DNA of 64,000 nucleotides from Sphingomonas bacterium (GTDB lineage: Bacteria > Pseudomonadota > Alphaproteobacteria > Sphingomonadales > Sphingomonadaceae): the NCBI RefSeq assembly GCF_028292965.1, contig NZ_JAQGLG010000077.1:31966-95965 (forward strand). Reading direction: 5' to 3'. A program made the position numbers and the translations under genes. Of this stretch, positions 9,065 through 21,632 are shown piece after piece (positions within the stretch are counted from its first letter, which is position 1; each line of letters opens with the position of its first letter). The notes beneath the pieces were generated by a model. It worked only from the letters and a program-made list of their open reading frames with translations. It did not search any database and was not told where the DNA came from.

Positions 9065-10612
9065 TTAGTTCGCCGCCGGCAACCTCAGCCGCACCAGCAA
9101 TCCCCCGAGATCCTCGCTCTCTTCGAGGCTGACCGTGCCCTCATAGATCTCCGCCACGTCGCGCACGATCGCGAGCCCCAGCCCGGTCCCCGGCTTGCCG
9201 GTATCGAGCCGCACGCCGCGATCGAAGATGCGGCTGCGCTCCTCCTCGGGGATACCCGGCCCGTCATCCTCGACCTGAAACTCGACAAAGCCCGAATGCG
9301 CGCCAACCGTGACGAACACGCTGCCGCCGCCATATTTCGCGGCATTCTCGATGAGATTGCCGAGCATCTCATCGAGATCCTGCCGTTCGACATGGACCTG
9401 CAGATTCTTCGGCCCGTCGGCGTCGATGCGGACATGGCGATAGAGCCGCGAGACCGCGCGCTCGACTGATTCGAGGCTCGGCCAGACATCGGCGCGGCTG
9501 TGCGCCGAGCCGCGCCGGCCGACGGCGCGGGCGCGGGCGAGATGATGGTCGACCTGGCGGCGCATCGTGCGCGCCTCACGGATCACCGTCTCGCCGAGAT
9601 CGTCCGACTGGGCGGTGGCCGCGTTCATGATCACGGTCAGCGGCGTCTTGAGCGCATGGGCGAGATTGCCGGCATGGCGCCGCGCCTCCTCGGCCTGCTT
9701 CTCATTATGCTCGATCAGCGCGTTCAATTCCTCGACCAGCGGCGCAACCTCGATCGGCATTGCCCGCTCGACCGCGCGCGACTTGCCGGCGCGCATCCGG
9801 GCGATTTCCTCGCGCACCTTGCGCAGCGGCCACAGCCCGTAAAAGGTCTGCAGCCCGGCCATCACGATCAGCCCGAAGGCGAGCAGCACGAAACTGCGCA
9901 CCAAAGTACGGCGCAAGGTAGCGATCTGCGCGTCGAGGCCCTCGCGGCTCTGCGCCACCTGGAAGCGCCAGCGCACGTCCGAACCCGGCAGCTTCACGTC
10001 ACGCTCGAGGATGCGCAGCTTCTCGCCTTCGTTGGGCGCGGTGTCGCTGTCCGTCACGCCGATCAGGCCGCGCAGATCGTCGATCACGCCGCTCGCCGCG
10101 CTCTTCAGCTTCTCGCGGCTGGAAGCGGTGGCGCCGGCCTGGCCATGGCTGACGAACTGGTCGCTGTCATAGGCATGGACGCCGAGATCGGTATGAGCAC
10201 CGCCATAAGCCAGGCGCCGGTCCCATAACGAACGCGAACGATAGGGATCGCCCTGCTTTGCGGAGACCTGCCAGTAGAGGCCAGAATAGGGTTCGAGAAA
10301 GCGCTGGTCCGCCGGTTCGCGATTGTTGATCACTTCGCCGTCGGGGCCGATTTCGGCCGAGACAATCAGAGCGGTGAGCACATAATCGAGCTGGTCGTCG
10401 AAATTGCGCGTCACCGCGCCACGCAGCACGCTGTCGAGCGCGAAGCCGCCGCCGCTCAGCAGGAGCAGGATCCATGCCGCGGCGATCAGGATCATGCGGC
10501 GCGACAATGAACCGGTCGTCCGCGTCACCGGTGGTGGCGCGGGAACGGGCGTGGTTGGAGGATCGGCCAGTTCGACCGGCGCGTCGATATCAGCCACCGG
10601 TCGCTCGACCAT
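9065..10612 (-). CDS. Two-component sensor histidine kinase (PhoQ-like)
   Basis: A 515-residue sensor kinase. A Pro-rich cytoplasmic N-terminus precedes TM1 (MILIAAAWILLLLSGGGFAL), a ~190-residue periplasmic domain, TM2 (SFVLLAFGLIVMAGLQTFYGL), a HAMP-like linker, and the kinase core: H-box HALKTP, N-box NLIENAAKYG, G1 EDDGPGIPEEE, and G2 GTGLGLAI. Its ATG shares a base with the TGA of the upstream response regulator (TGATG), so they are coupled. The signal is unknown; the linked PepSY gene suggests an envelope stress or cation signal, which is inference. Confidence 0.93.
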   Translation of the reverse strand: MVERPVADIDAPVELADPPTTPVPAPPPVTRTTGSLSRRMILIAAAWILLLLSGGGFALDSVLRGAVTRNFDDQLDYVLTALIVSAEIGPDGEVINNREPADQRFLEPYSGLYWQVSAKQGDPYRSRSLWDRRLAYGGAHTDLGVHAYDSDQFVSHGQAGATASSREKLKSAASGVIDDLRGLIGVTDSDTAPNEGEKLRILERDVKLPGSDVRWRFQVAQSREGLDAQIATLRRTLVRSFVLLAFGLIVMAGLQTFYGLWPLRKVREEIARMRAGKSRAVERAMPIEVAPLVEELNALIEHNEKQAEEARRHAGNLAHALKTPLTVIMNAATAQSDDLGETVIREARTMRRQVDHHLARARAVGRRGSAHSRADVWPSLESVERAVSRLYRHVRIDADGPKNLQVHVERQDLDEMLGNLIENAAKYGGGSVFVTVGAHSGFVEFQVEDDGPGIPEEERSRIFDRGVRLDTGKPGTGLGLAIVRDVAEIYEGTVSLEESEDLGGLLVRLRLPAAN

Positions 10613-11277
10613 CAGGCATCAGGGTCTTCGAGGCTATAGCCCAGACCACGGATCGTCGTGATCACATCCTGACCGAGCTTCTTGCGGATGCGCGTAACAA
10701 ACACTTCGATCGTATTGGAATCGCGATCGAAATCCTGATCGTAGATATGCTCGATCAATTCGGTGCGGCTGACCACCTTGCCCTTGTGATGGAGCAGATA
10801 GCTGAGCAGCTTATATTCCTGCGCGGTCAGCTTGACCGGCTCGCCGGCCAAAGTGACCTTGCCCGATCGGGTGTCGAGACGGACGTCGCCGGCGGTCAGT
10901 TCGGACGAGGCATTGCCCGAGGCGCGGCGGATCAGCGCGCGCAGCCGAGCGATCAGCTCCTCCGACTGGAACGGCTTGGCGACATAATCGTCGGCGCCGG
11001 CATCGAGCCCGGCCACCTTGTCCGACCAGCTGTCACGCGCGGTCAGCACCAGCACGGGATGGGTGCGGCCTTCCTTGCGCCAACGGTCGAGCACGGTCAG
11101 GCCGTCAATCTCGGGCAGGCCGAGATCGAGCACCACGGCATCATAGCTTTCGGTCGAGCCGAGGAAATGCCCTTCCTCGCCATCGGTGGCGAGGTCGACG
11201 GCATAGCCCGCGCCCTCCAGCGTGTTCTTCAGCTGCTGGCCGAGATTGGGTTCGTCCTCGACGATCAGAACGCGCAT
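10612..11277 (-). CDS. OmpR/PhoP-family response regulator
   Basis: A 221-residue regulator with a receiver domain (acidic pair in LIVEDEPNLG, phosphoacceptor Asp in AVVLDLGLPE, Lys in AKPFQSEEL) and a C-terminal winged-helix DNA-binding domain (LTAQEYKLLSYLLHHKGKVVS, VFVTRIRKKLG, TIRGLGYSL). It is the cognate partner of the overlapping kinase gene and follows the PepSY gene by 32 bp. Confidence 0.95.
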   Translation of the reverse strand: MRVLIVEDEPNLGQQLKNTLEGAGYAVDLATDGEEGHFLGSTESYDAVVLDLGLPEIDGLTVLDRWRKEGRTHPVLVLTARDSWSDKVAGLDAGADDYVAKPFQSEELIARLRALIRRASGNASSELTAGDVRLDTRSGKVTLAGEPVKLTAQEYKLLSYLLHHKGKVVSRTELIEHIYDQDFDRDSNTIEVFVTRIRKKLGQDVITTIRGLGYSLEDPDA

Positions 11278-11309
11278 GCGATACTCCCCTTATTGTGCTT
11301 GGGCCGGCT

Positions 11310-11630
11310 TCAGCCGCCGGCGCGGCCGACGATATGACCGGTATGGCCATCGACCGCGATCCAGATCACCGATCCATTGCGCAGGAACTTGAGCGTGTAA
11401 ATCCCGCTCTCCGGTTCGAAGTCGAAGCCGAGATATTGTGCGCCCCGCATCTGCGGCAGCACACGGCCCTCGATCTCGCGCAGCGGCAGCAACGCGCCGC
11501 GCTGACGACCGTCGAACGCTTCCTGCGCATCGCCGCGGCGCTGCACGGGCTGACCTTCCGCCACCGGCGGAACGATCGCGGCGAGCGCGGTCAACAACAG
11601 GGAAACCAGCATCTTCATGGGCAATCGCAT
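11310..11630 (-). CDS. Secreted PepSY domain protein
   Basis: A 106-residue exported protein. A signal peptide (MKMLVSLLLTALAAIVPPVAEG) precedes a single PepSY-like domain: GALLPLREIEGRVLPQMRGAQYLGFDFEPESGIYTLKFLRNGSVIWIAVDGHTGHIVGR. PepSY proteins are often encoded beside PhoP/PhoQ-like systems and may modulate the sensor or a periplasmic protease. It is first in the PepSY-regulator-kinase operon. Start could be ATG 11630 or 11618; both keep the signal peptide and neither has a strong ribosome site. Confidence 0.8.
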   Translation of the reverse strand: MRLPMKMLVSLLLTALAAIVPPVAEGQPVQRRGDAQEAFDGRQRGALLPLREIEGRVLPQMRGAQYLGFDFEPESGIYTLKFLRNGSVIWIAVDGHTGHIVGRAGG

Positions 11631-11717
11631 AGGGAGCGGGGCTTGAACAGCCTGTGAATGAGCCTGTCAGGTAACCGCAACTTGCCGCAGCGCAGCAGGC
11701 ACCCTAGGTGGCCCGGC

Positions 11718-13496
<1,779 letters not shown>

Positions 13497-13516
13497 TTGT
13501 GGAGCAGCGCTGGGTC

Positions 13517-13537
13517 TGGTATGAAATAGTAATACCA
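13517..13537 (+). promoter_or_regulatory. Candidate ParD operator palindrome
   Basis: TGGTAT and ATACCA form an inverted repeat with a 9-bp AT-rich spacer (GAAATAGTA) ending 10 bp before the parD start codon. AT-rich DNA here stands out from its surroundings. Ribbon-helix-helix antitoxins typically bind such sites to autorepress their operon, so this is the likely operator and overlaps the promoter. Confidence 0.55.
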
Positions 13538-13547
13538 AGTAGCTGTC

Positions 13548-13820
13548 ATGGGTGCCATTCGCAAAATCAGCATCGCGCTTACCGAAGAGATGGCCGTCTC
13601 TGTTGATCAAGCGGTCGCCAGCGGTGACTATGCTACCACCAGTGAGGTAATTCGCGAGGCCTTACGTCTGTGGAAGGGGCAGCGTCTGACAAACGACGTC
13701 GCAGTCTTGCGCCGTTTGTGGGATGATGGCGTTGCGAGCGGACCCGCGGTCGCCGGTGACTTCGATCCGGAGGATATCGCGCGACGCGGCCGCGAGCGGA
13801 TGGCGACTGCCAAGCAATGA
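13548..13820 (+). CDS. parD: Type II antitoxin, ParD/CopG family
   Basis: A 90-residue antitoxin with an N-terminal ribbon-helix-helix (ISIALTEEMAVSVDQAVASGDYATTSEVIREALRLWK) that binds its own promoter, and a disordered C-terminal tail that should wrap the ParE toxin. Its stop overlaps the toxin start by 4 bp (ATGA). The start has no strong ribosome site. Confidence 0.92.
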   Translation: MGAIRKISIALTEEMAVSVDQAVASGDYATTSEVIREALRLWKGQRLTNDVAVLRRLWDDGVASGPAVAGDFDPEDIARRGRERMATAKQ

Positions 13821-14134
13821 CGTTTGCCATTCGGCGACTGCCTGCGGCCATCGCCGATCTCGACGCTGTCTGGGACTATATCGCGCAGGACAATCCCGAT
13901 GCGGCAGACCAGATCGTTGCCCGGATAGCGACCGCAACGCGTCGCTTGGCCGACTTTCCATCGAGCGGCACGCGGCGCCCGGATATTCACCCCACTGCGC
14001 ATTCGGTTCCGATGGGCGCCTATCTGATCTTGTATCGCGTGAACGAAGGGGTCGTTGAGATCGTGCGGGTACTCCATAGCGCGCGCGACCTTTCTCTGGC
14101 CTCGCCGGACTTCACCAATGCGTCAGGCGATTAG
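13817..14134 (+). CDS. parE: Type II toxin, RelE/ParE superfamily
   Basis: A 105-residue ParE-type toxin: FAIRRLPAAIADLDAVWDYIAQDNPDAADQIV, RLADFPSSGTRRPDI, YLILYRVNEGVVEIVRVLHSARD. The order of helices then sheet and the final HSARD block are typical. ParE toxins inhibit DNA gyrase; some relatives cleave RNA, so the target is not certain. Translationally coupled to parD. Its 3' end overlaps the convergent kinase gene by 12 bp. Confidence 0.92.
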   Translation: MTFAIRRLPAAIADLDAVWDYIAQDNPDAADQIVARIATATRRLADFPSSGTRRPDIHPTAHSVPMGAYLILYRVNEGVVEIVRVLHSARDLSLASPDFTNASGD

Positions 14135-15160
14135 CAGCAACGTCGCGATCGTCCCCGTGCGATCGCTATCCACGCTGATCGTGCCGCCGGCCTGACGCGC
14201 GAACGCCTCGATCAGGCGTGAGCCGAGTCCGCCATCGGCGCTGGGCCTCGCCTTTTTGTCGATGCCCGAACCATTGTCGCTGACGGTCAACAACCAACCG
14301 CCTGGCCGTCGCCCGAAAGCGACGGCGATCATGCCCGTTTCGCGCCCGTTAAAGGCATGCTTGGCGGCATTGGTGACGAGTTCGTTGATCACCAGCCCGA
14401 TCGAGACCGCGCGGTCTCGCGACAATGCGCCCTCGGCGGCGTCGCACTCCAGCACCACGCCGCCGCGCAGCAACAATGCGTCGGCCAAGGTCGCGCACAG
14501 ATCGCCGAGATAATCCCGCATTTCGACCAGTCCGGGCTGGCCGCTGCGATAGAGATGCCGATGCGCGCGGCCGATGCTCTCGACCCGCGTCAGCGCGGCG
14601 CCGAGCGCCTCGACCGTCGCGGGGTCGGAGGCGCGGCGGCGCTGCATGTCGAGCAGACCGGTGACGATGGTGAAGTTGTTCTTCACGCGGTGGTCGAATT
14701 CGGCGAGGAACAGGTCGCGATCGGCGATTTCGCGATCGCGCTCCTGGGTGGCGCGGCGCACCGCGCGCGAGAAGATCTCGCCGATCGCGATAGTGATCAG
14801 CGTCGCGAAAATCACCACCGCGACATTGATCGCGCCGGCACGGTTGGCGAAGGTGAACGAGCCGGTGATCGGGTAGAGATAAAACCAGGCATAGCCGATC
14901 GTCAGCGCGGCCGTGACAAGCCCGGCGAACCAGCGCCCGAACAGGGTCGCCATCATCACCGCGGGAAAGACCAGCGCGAACGGGGCGCTGCCCGGCGCTA
15001 AACCATCAAGGCCGGCGCGAACCAATGCCGCCCCGCCGGCACAGAGCAATGCCACGCACAATTGCGTCACCCAGCGCGGCACCAGCGGCGCGAGGCGGTC
15101 GGCGAGGTCGAATTCTCCGAGGCGAGCCATGGCCCGAACAACCGTCCGAAGCGATGCCAA
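14123..15160 (-). CDS. HisKA_2-type sensor histidine kinase with DUF4118-like membrane domain
   Basis: A 345-residue membrane kinase. N-terminal hydrophobic segments (about 30-120) resemble the KdpD-like DUF4118 sensor region (FALVFPAVMMATLFGRWFAG). The dimerisation/phosphoacceptor box is EFDHRVKNNFTIVTGLL, diagnostic of HisKA_2 kinases, followed by an HATPase domain (GLVINELVTNAAKHAF, SDNGSGI, GGLGSRLIEAFARQ). In alphaproteobacteria such kinases often feed the PhyR-NepR-EcfG general stress response; that link is inference, as no partner is adjacent. ATG 15130 is an alternative start. Confidence 0.88.
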   Translation of the reverse strand: MASLRTVVRAMARLGEFDLADRLAPLVPRWVTQLCVALLCAGGAALVRAGLDGLAPGSAPFALVFPAVMMATLFGRWFAGLVTAALTIGYAWFYLYPITGSFTFANRAGAINVAVVIFATLITIAIGEIFSRAVRRATQERDREIADRDLFLAEFDHRVKNNFTIVTGLLDMQRRRASDPATVEALGAALTRVESIGRAHRHLYRSGQPGLVEMRDYLGDLCATLADALLLRGGVVLECDAAEGALSRDRAVSIGLVINELVTNAAKHAFNGRETGMIAVAFGRRPGGWLLTVSDNGSGIDKKARPSADGGLGSRLIEAFARQAGGTISVDSDRTGTIATLLLIA

Positions 15161-15203
15161 GTCAAGTGCGACCCGGACCTAATTTGCCTTTAGCTGATCG
15201 GGA

Positions 15204-16022
15204 TCAGTGCGATTGCAGTTTCTTGCCGTGCCGACCGGCGAGATCGACGACATAATGCCACGCCACCCGGCCCGAGCGGCCACCGCGCCGTGTCGCCCAG
15301 CCGACAGCATCGGTCGCGTCGAAGGGTAGTTCGTGTGCCTCGGTATAGGCCCGGACGATGGCGAGATAGGCAGGCTGATCGACGACATGGAAGCCGAGGC
15401 TCAGGCCGAAACGGTCGGCCAAAGCGAGATTGTCATCGATCGAATCGCGCGGGTTGATCGCGCTCGATTGCTCGGCAATGTCGCGCGGGATGAGATGGCG
15501 GCGATTGGAGGTGACGATAAGCCGGGCATTGTCGGGCCGCGCCTCGGCGCCGCCTTCGAGCATCGAGCGCAACGCCCGCGCATCGCTTGCAGCATCGAAG
15601 CCGAGATCGTCGACGAACAGGGCGAAGGCGCGGGGCAGGGGGGATAGTTCGGCGAACAGCGCAGGGAGTGTGTCGAGCTTGTGGGTCGCCACCTCGATCA
15701 GAGCCATCGCGCCGCCGCCAGTCTGCACCGCGCCGACCGAACTCTTGACCAGCGCCGATTTGCCCGTGCCGCGCGCACCCCACAGCAGCACGTCATGTGC
15801 TGCCGCGCCGGCCGCCAGCCGTTCGAGATTGGCGACCAGCGCGGCCTTCTGTTCGTCGATGCCCTGCAGGCGGTCGAGCGGCAGCGGCGTGAAATCGCGC
15901 GCGGCGGCGAGCGCAGTACCGCGCCAGACATAGGCGGCATGGGCAAGCGGGTCGGCCGGTGCAGGTGCCGGCGGCGCGATCCGTTCGAGGGCGGCGGCGA
16001 TGCGTTCTAGAGGATCGGTCAA
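15204..16022 (-). CDS. DUF815 family AAA+ ATP-binding protein
   Basis: A ~272-residue ATPase of the DUF815 family. Blocks: LQGIDEQKAALVANLERLAAG, Walker A LLWGARGTGKSALVK, Walker B-like FALFVDDLGFD, sensor ARLIVTSNRRHLIPRD, and the C-terminal GRSGRVAWHYVVDLAG. The function of the family is unclear. A TTG at 16022 is preferred as start because it sits six bases after GGAG. A GTG at 16037 is possible but lies in the repeat at 16032-16129, which also borders the ribosome site. Confidence 0.85.
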   Translation of the reverse strand: MTDPLERIAAALERIAPPAPAPADPLAHAAYVWRGTALAAARDFTPLPLDRLQGIDEQKAALVANLERLAAGAAAHDVLLWGARGTGKSALVKSSVGAVQTGGGAMALIEVATHKLDTLPALFAELSPLPRAFALFVDDLGFDAASDARALRSMLEGGAEARPDNARLIVTSNRRHLIPRDIAEQSSAINPRDSIDDNLALADRFGLSLGFHVVDQPAYLAIVRAYTEAHELPFDATDAVGWATRRGGRSGRVAWHYVVDLAGRHGKKLQSH

Positions 16023-16031
16023 CCCACACTC

Positions 16032-16129
16032 CGTCACCCTGAACTTGTTTCAGGGTCCATGTGCGACCACTGGCCGCGTATTTGCCGCCTATGATCGCGC
16101 ATGGATGCTGAAACAAGTTCAGCATGACG
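16032..16129. repeat. Palindromic intergenic repeat, family C (copy 1)
   Basis: About 98 bp. The left hairpin is CCCTGAACTTGTTTCAGGG, the right ATGCTGAAACAAGTTCAGCAT, and the outer ends are CGTCA/TGACG. The same layout occurs at 29174-29269 with diverged arms. It separates prsT from the DUF815 gene. Confidence 0.85.
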
Positions 16130-16138
16130 GTGTGGGGG

Positions 16139-18206
16139 TTAAAGCGTCCTGAGCAACGCCGCTGCTGCGGCCCGGTCGGTGAACATCGGGTCCGCCAGCG
16201 CCGAACGAATGTTCCCCGCCGCCAGCGCATTGCGGCCGCTATCCGCCTGCGCCTGGCCGAGGTGCCAGCGCACCATCGCATTATCGGGGGCGATCGAGCC
16301 GGCCTTTTCGAGCAGTTGCAGCGCAAGATCGCCCTTGCCTTGCTGGTACAGCGCCCAGCCATAGCTGTCGGTCGCGGCCGGGTTCATCGGTGCAAGGTGA
16401 TAGGCCGCCCTGGCGAACACCACACCCGCATCGGGGTCGTCATTGCCGGTATAGGCATAGGCCAGTTCGGAGAGCAGCGAGACGTCGCGATTGCCGATCC
16501 GGCTGCGCAACTGCTCCAGCGTGTCGATCGCCGCGTCCCAGTCGCCGCCGATCATCTGGCGATGCGCGACGAGGCGCTGCGCCGGGATGCTCTGCGGGTT
16601 TTGCGAGAGATAGAGCGACAGGACATTGGTCGCCTCGGCCGTGCGATGAGCGTGATCGAGCGCATCGACCGCGCGCAGCATCGTCGCCTCGTCGAAGCGC
16701 AGATCGGCGGCGCGGCGATAGGCGGTGGCGGCGTCGTCGAAACGGCCCATCACCATCAGCACATCGCCAACCGCGAGATGCGCGGCGGGCGCGCCGGGAT
16801 AGGTGCGGGCCAGCGCCTGCGCCTGGTTGAACGCGGTGGTGGTGTCGCCGGCATCGACCAGGCCCTTGAGGTACCCGACCCGGGCGACGGGATCGTCGGG
16901 ACCCTTGTCCGAGGCGGCGGCAAGCTGGGGCAGGCTGTCGTCGGTGCCGAACGGCGTCGCGCCGGCGAGGGTCGGCCAGGCCGAGCGATCGAGATATTTC
17001 GCGGCCCAGTCGCGCTCGCCGGTGCGCTCGAAGGCGCGGCCGACCAGCGAGAGGGTATAGCTGTCGGCATCGCCGCGCAGGGCCAGCGGGCGCAGCACGT
17101 CGAGCGCGCCACGCGCATCGCCCGAGCGCAGCAACGCCGCGCCGAGCATGCGCCGGCCGTCGAGATTGAACGGCTGGCGACCGACCAACTCGCGCCACGT
17201 ACCGATCGCCTGCTCGTAATCGCCACTCTGATATTCGAGCATGCCGTCGAGCAGCAGGGCACCGGGCAGATGATCGATCTTGCCGCCGGTCTTCTGCATC
17301 AGCGTGCGGGCGAGATCGTAATTGCCGGCGCGCGCCGCGAGCACGGCCTGGAGGTACAGCGCCTGCGGGCTCCCCGGTCGCGCGGCGAGCGCGCGGCGGG
17401 TGGCATCGAGCATGTCGACATTGCGCCCGACATCGCCGAGCGTGGCGGCATATTCGATCAGCGCCGGGTGGTAATAAGCGTCATGCTTCAGCGCGGCCTC
17501 GAACCACGGCAGGGCGGCGAGCAGGCCATATTGGTCACGCACCAGTTCGCCGCGCAGCACCAGCGCCTCGACATTGTTGCGGTCGAGATCGGTCGCCTTG
17601 GTCGCGGCGTCGATCGCGCCTGCAACATCGCCGGCGGTGTAGCGCACGCGCCCGAGGTCGCTCCAGGCATAGCTGTTGCGCGTATCGGCGGCGAGCACGG
17701 TGGCGAGCGTCGCCTGCGCGCCGGGCAGGTCGCCCTTGGCGGCCATGGCGCGGGCCGCGATACGCAGCGCGTAGCCGCCGAATTTCGGATCGGCCTTGCC
17801 CGCCTCGGCGAGCGCACGATCGGTGTCGCCCTGTAACAGCCAGGCATGGGCATCGAGTTGGTGCGCGCGCTTCCCGTCGAAACCGGCCTGGGTCGCGCGA
17901 CCCAGTTCGCCCTCTGCCGCAACCCCGTCACCGAGCGCGAGATAGGCGCGGGCGAGGACGGCATGGGCGAGACCCCAGGCCGGATCGGCCCTTGTCGCGG
18001 CGATCGCATGGGTACGCGCGGCGCTGTAGTTTCCGGCATTGAGCAGGCCGAGGCTCTCGATCAGCTCGGTGCGCGCGCTTGCGCCGCTGGCGCGCGCGGG
18101 CCGGGCAACATTGACCGCCACGGCAGTAACGGTGCCGAGCGCAAGGACGGCGACAAGGGCGAACCGGCGCAGGGTGCGCGGGCTGCGTCGGGTTGTGGAA
18201 CGAGCG

Positions 18207-18214
<8 letters not shown>
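16139..18214 (-). CDS. prsT: TPR repeat protein of the XrtA/PEP-CTERM system (PrsT)
   Basis: A ~691-residue protein with one N-terminal membrane anchor or signal (FALVAVLALGTVTAVAVNVA) and then tetratricopeptide repeats throughout (for example AWSDLGRVRYTAGDVAGAIDAATKA; ATDSYGWALYQQGKGDLALQLLEKA). Its position directly after prsK and prsR, overlapping prsR, identifies it as the PrsT-type partner, thought to act in exopolysaccharide/PEP-CTERM export. It is shorter than the ~900-residue members I know. The start is ATG 18214 or 18223. Confidence 0.85.
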
Positions 18215-19567
<1,353 letters not shown>

Positions 19568-19571
<4 letters not shown>

Positions 19572-21628
19572 GCGGCTTCTCCAACGGCAAGGACATGGCT
19601 GTTCGCGGCGGCGAGGGTGACGCGGAAATGCGTGCCTTCGCCCTCGCGGCTGGTGACGGCGACGTTGCCGCCCATCGCCTCGGCGAGCTGGCGGGCCTCG
19701 AACGCGCCGATACCGAAGCCGCCCGACTTGGTCGACACGAACGGCTTGAACAGCTGATCGCGCAGGAAGGCCGGGGACATGCCGCACCCCTGGTCGATCA
19801 CCTCGATCGTCGTGCGGTCGGCGCCACCTGTGATGGAAATGGTCACCGGGTCGGCCGACGCGCTCGCTTCGACGGCATTCTGCACGAGGTGGCCGAGCAA
19901 CTGCTCGAGCCGGACCGGGTCGGCCAGCGCCAGCGCCGCGCGGTCGCCGATCACCGCGATCGGATGCTGCGCACGGCGCCGCGCCGCGACCCGCTCGGCA
20001 AGCGGGAGAAGCTCGACCGCGCGAAGTGCCTCGGCGCGGCCGCCATGATGCTGCGACAGCCGAGCGAGCAGGTCGTTCATCCGGCCGACCGAATCCTGCA
20101 AGGTGGCGACCATGTCGGCGCGGAATTCGGGATTGTCGGCGTGGCGCTCCGCGTTGCGCGCGACAAGGGTCAACTGGCTCACCAGATTCTTGATGTCGTG
20201 CATGATGAAGGCGAAACGGCGATTGAACTCGTCGAAGCGTTGCGCATCGGCCAGCGCTTCCTGCGCACGGGCCTCGGCGAGGTAGCTGGCGACCTGGCGA
20301 CCGGCGATACGCAGCAGGTCGAAATCCTCCCAGTCGAGCGCGCGGTCGATCGGCGGGCGGGCGAGCAGGATCGCGCCCTGCAAGCGGCCCAGATGGGCGA
20401 GCGGCACCAGCGCCCAGGCGTCGGTGTCGAGCATCCATTGCGGCACGCTCGCCAGTTCGATCGGTTCGGCCTGCTCGCTGCGCACCGCGTCGAGTTCGAT
20501 GATGCGCCCGCCGGTCTCCAGATAACGCGCCAGCACTTCCTCGGCGCCGGCGCCGGGCAAGGCGGTACGATCCCAGTTCCATGCTGCGCCGATGCCCAGG
20601 CCGGTGCCGTCGGGCACCAGCAACAGGCCGGCGGGTGAGTCGGTCAGGTCGGCGACGGCCTTGACGATGCGTTCGTCGAGTGGCGCGGCATCGTCGGGCT
20701 TGCCGAGCGTTTCAGTGAAGCGCACCCACTCCGCGCGATAGTCATAGCGGTGGCGGAAGAAATGTTTGGCCAGCTTGACCTTTGCCCAGGCACGTACCCA
20801 AGTGGACGACAGGATCGTCAGCACCGCGGTGGTCGAGCCGATGACGAAAGCAACCTGGAACAGCCGCGCATTGCCGCCGCCGACGCTGGAGATCGCGCTG
20901 GTCGCGAGCAGCATCGCGCCGGCATAGAGCAGCGTCGCGGCGAGCGAGAGTGTCTGCCACGCCACTGTGCGCGACACCTGCAACGTCCAGTCGCCGTTGC
21001 GCTGCACCGCCACCGCGAACAACGGCGCGGCGAGCGCCATCACCACGCCGCGACCGGCGAGTAGAGCACTCGGCCAGCTACCGATGAGATAGGCTGCGGC
21101 GTAAAGCAGCAGATCGACGCTCCACATCGCTGCCAGTGCGATCACCACGAGGCGAATGCCGCCGCGCGAACGCGGAGCGACGGTCACGTAAAGGTGATGG
21201 ACCAGCAGCAGGGCGCTGACCGCCACCATCATCCTTAGCGCGAGCAACGCCATGGCCAGCGACGCGACGCTGTCGCGCCCGACGAGTCCGTCGGCGATGG
21301 TCAGGCCGATGCCGACGGTGATGACCACCGCGACGACCCCGTAGATGATGGCCACTGCGCGGCGTTCGGGCGAGCCCTGGTCGCGGCGCACCAAGGCGAA
21401 CATGAAGCCGAGCCAGGCGAGATTGCGCAGCGATTCCGCCACGCGGGTGGTTAGGTCCCTGGCATCGATGCCAGCCACTGCCAGCGCCCACAGCGCGGTG
21501 GCGCTGAGGGCGAGGACGAAGGTCAGCCGTGGCAGCGCGGTCCCCGCGTCACGGAGGCGCGTCAGCGCCACGCCTGCGAACAGCAGGGCGGCGAGGGCAT
21601 GGCTCCACAGGACCAAGGTCATCGGCAT
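19568..21628 (-). CDS. prsK: XrtA/PEP-CTERM system sensor histidine kinase PrsK
   Basis: A 686-residue membrane kinase. Around seven or eight hydrophobic helices fill residues ~1-290, followed by a GAF-like region (DLTDSPAGLLLVPDG... QGAILLARPPIDRALDWEDFDLLRIAGRQVASYLAEA) and the kinase core: H-box FAFIMHDIKNLVSQL, N-box LGHLVQNAVEAS, G1 VIDQGCGMSPAF, and G2 GGFGIGAFEARQL. This architecture and the coupling to prsR are diagnostic of PrsK. It lies 4 bp after the glycosyltransferase gene, in one operon. Confidence 0.92.
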
Positions 21629-21632
21629 GGCG

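Noticed and set aside
16124..17836. Open frame of ~570 codons opposite prsT
   Set aside because: Antisense shadow of TPR-coding sequence; low-complexity Arg/Gly/Ala protein.
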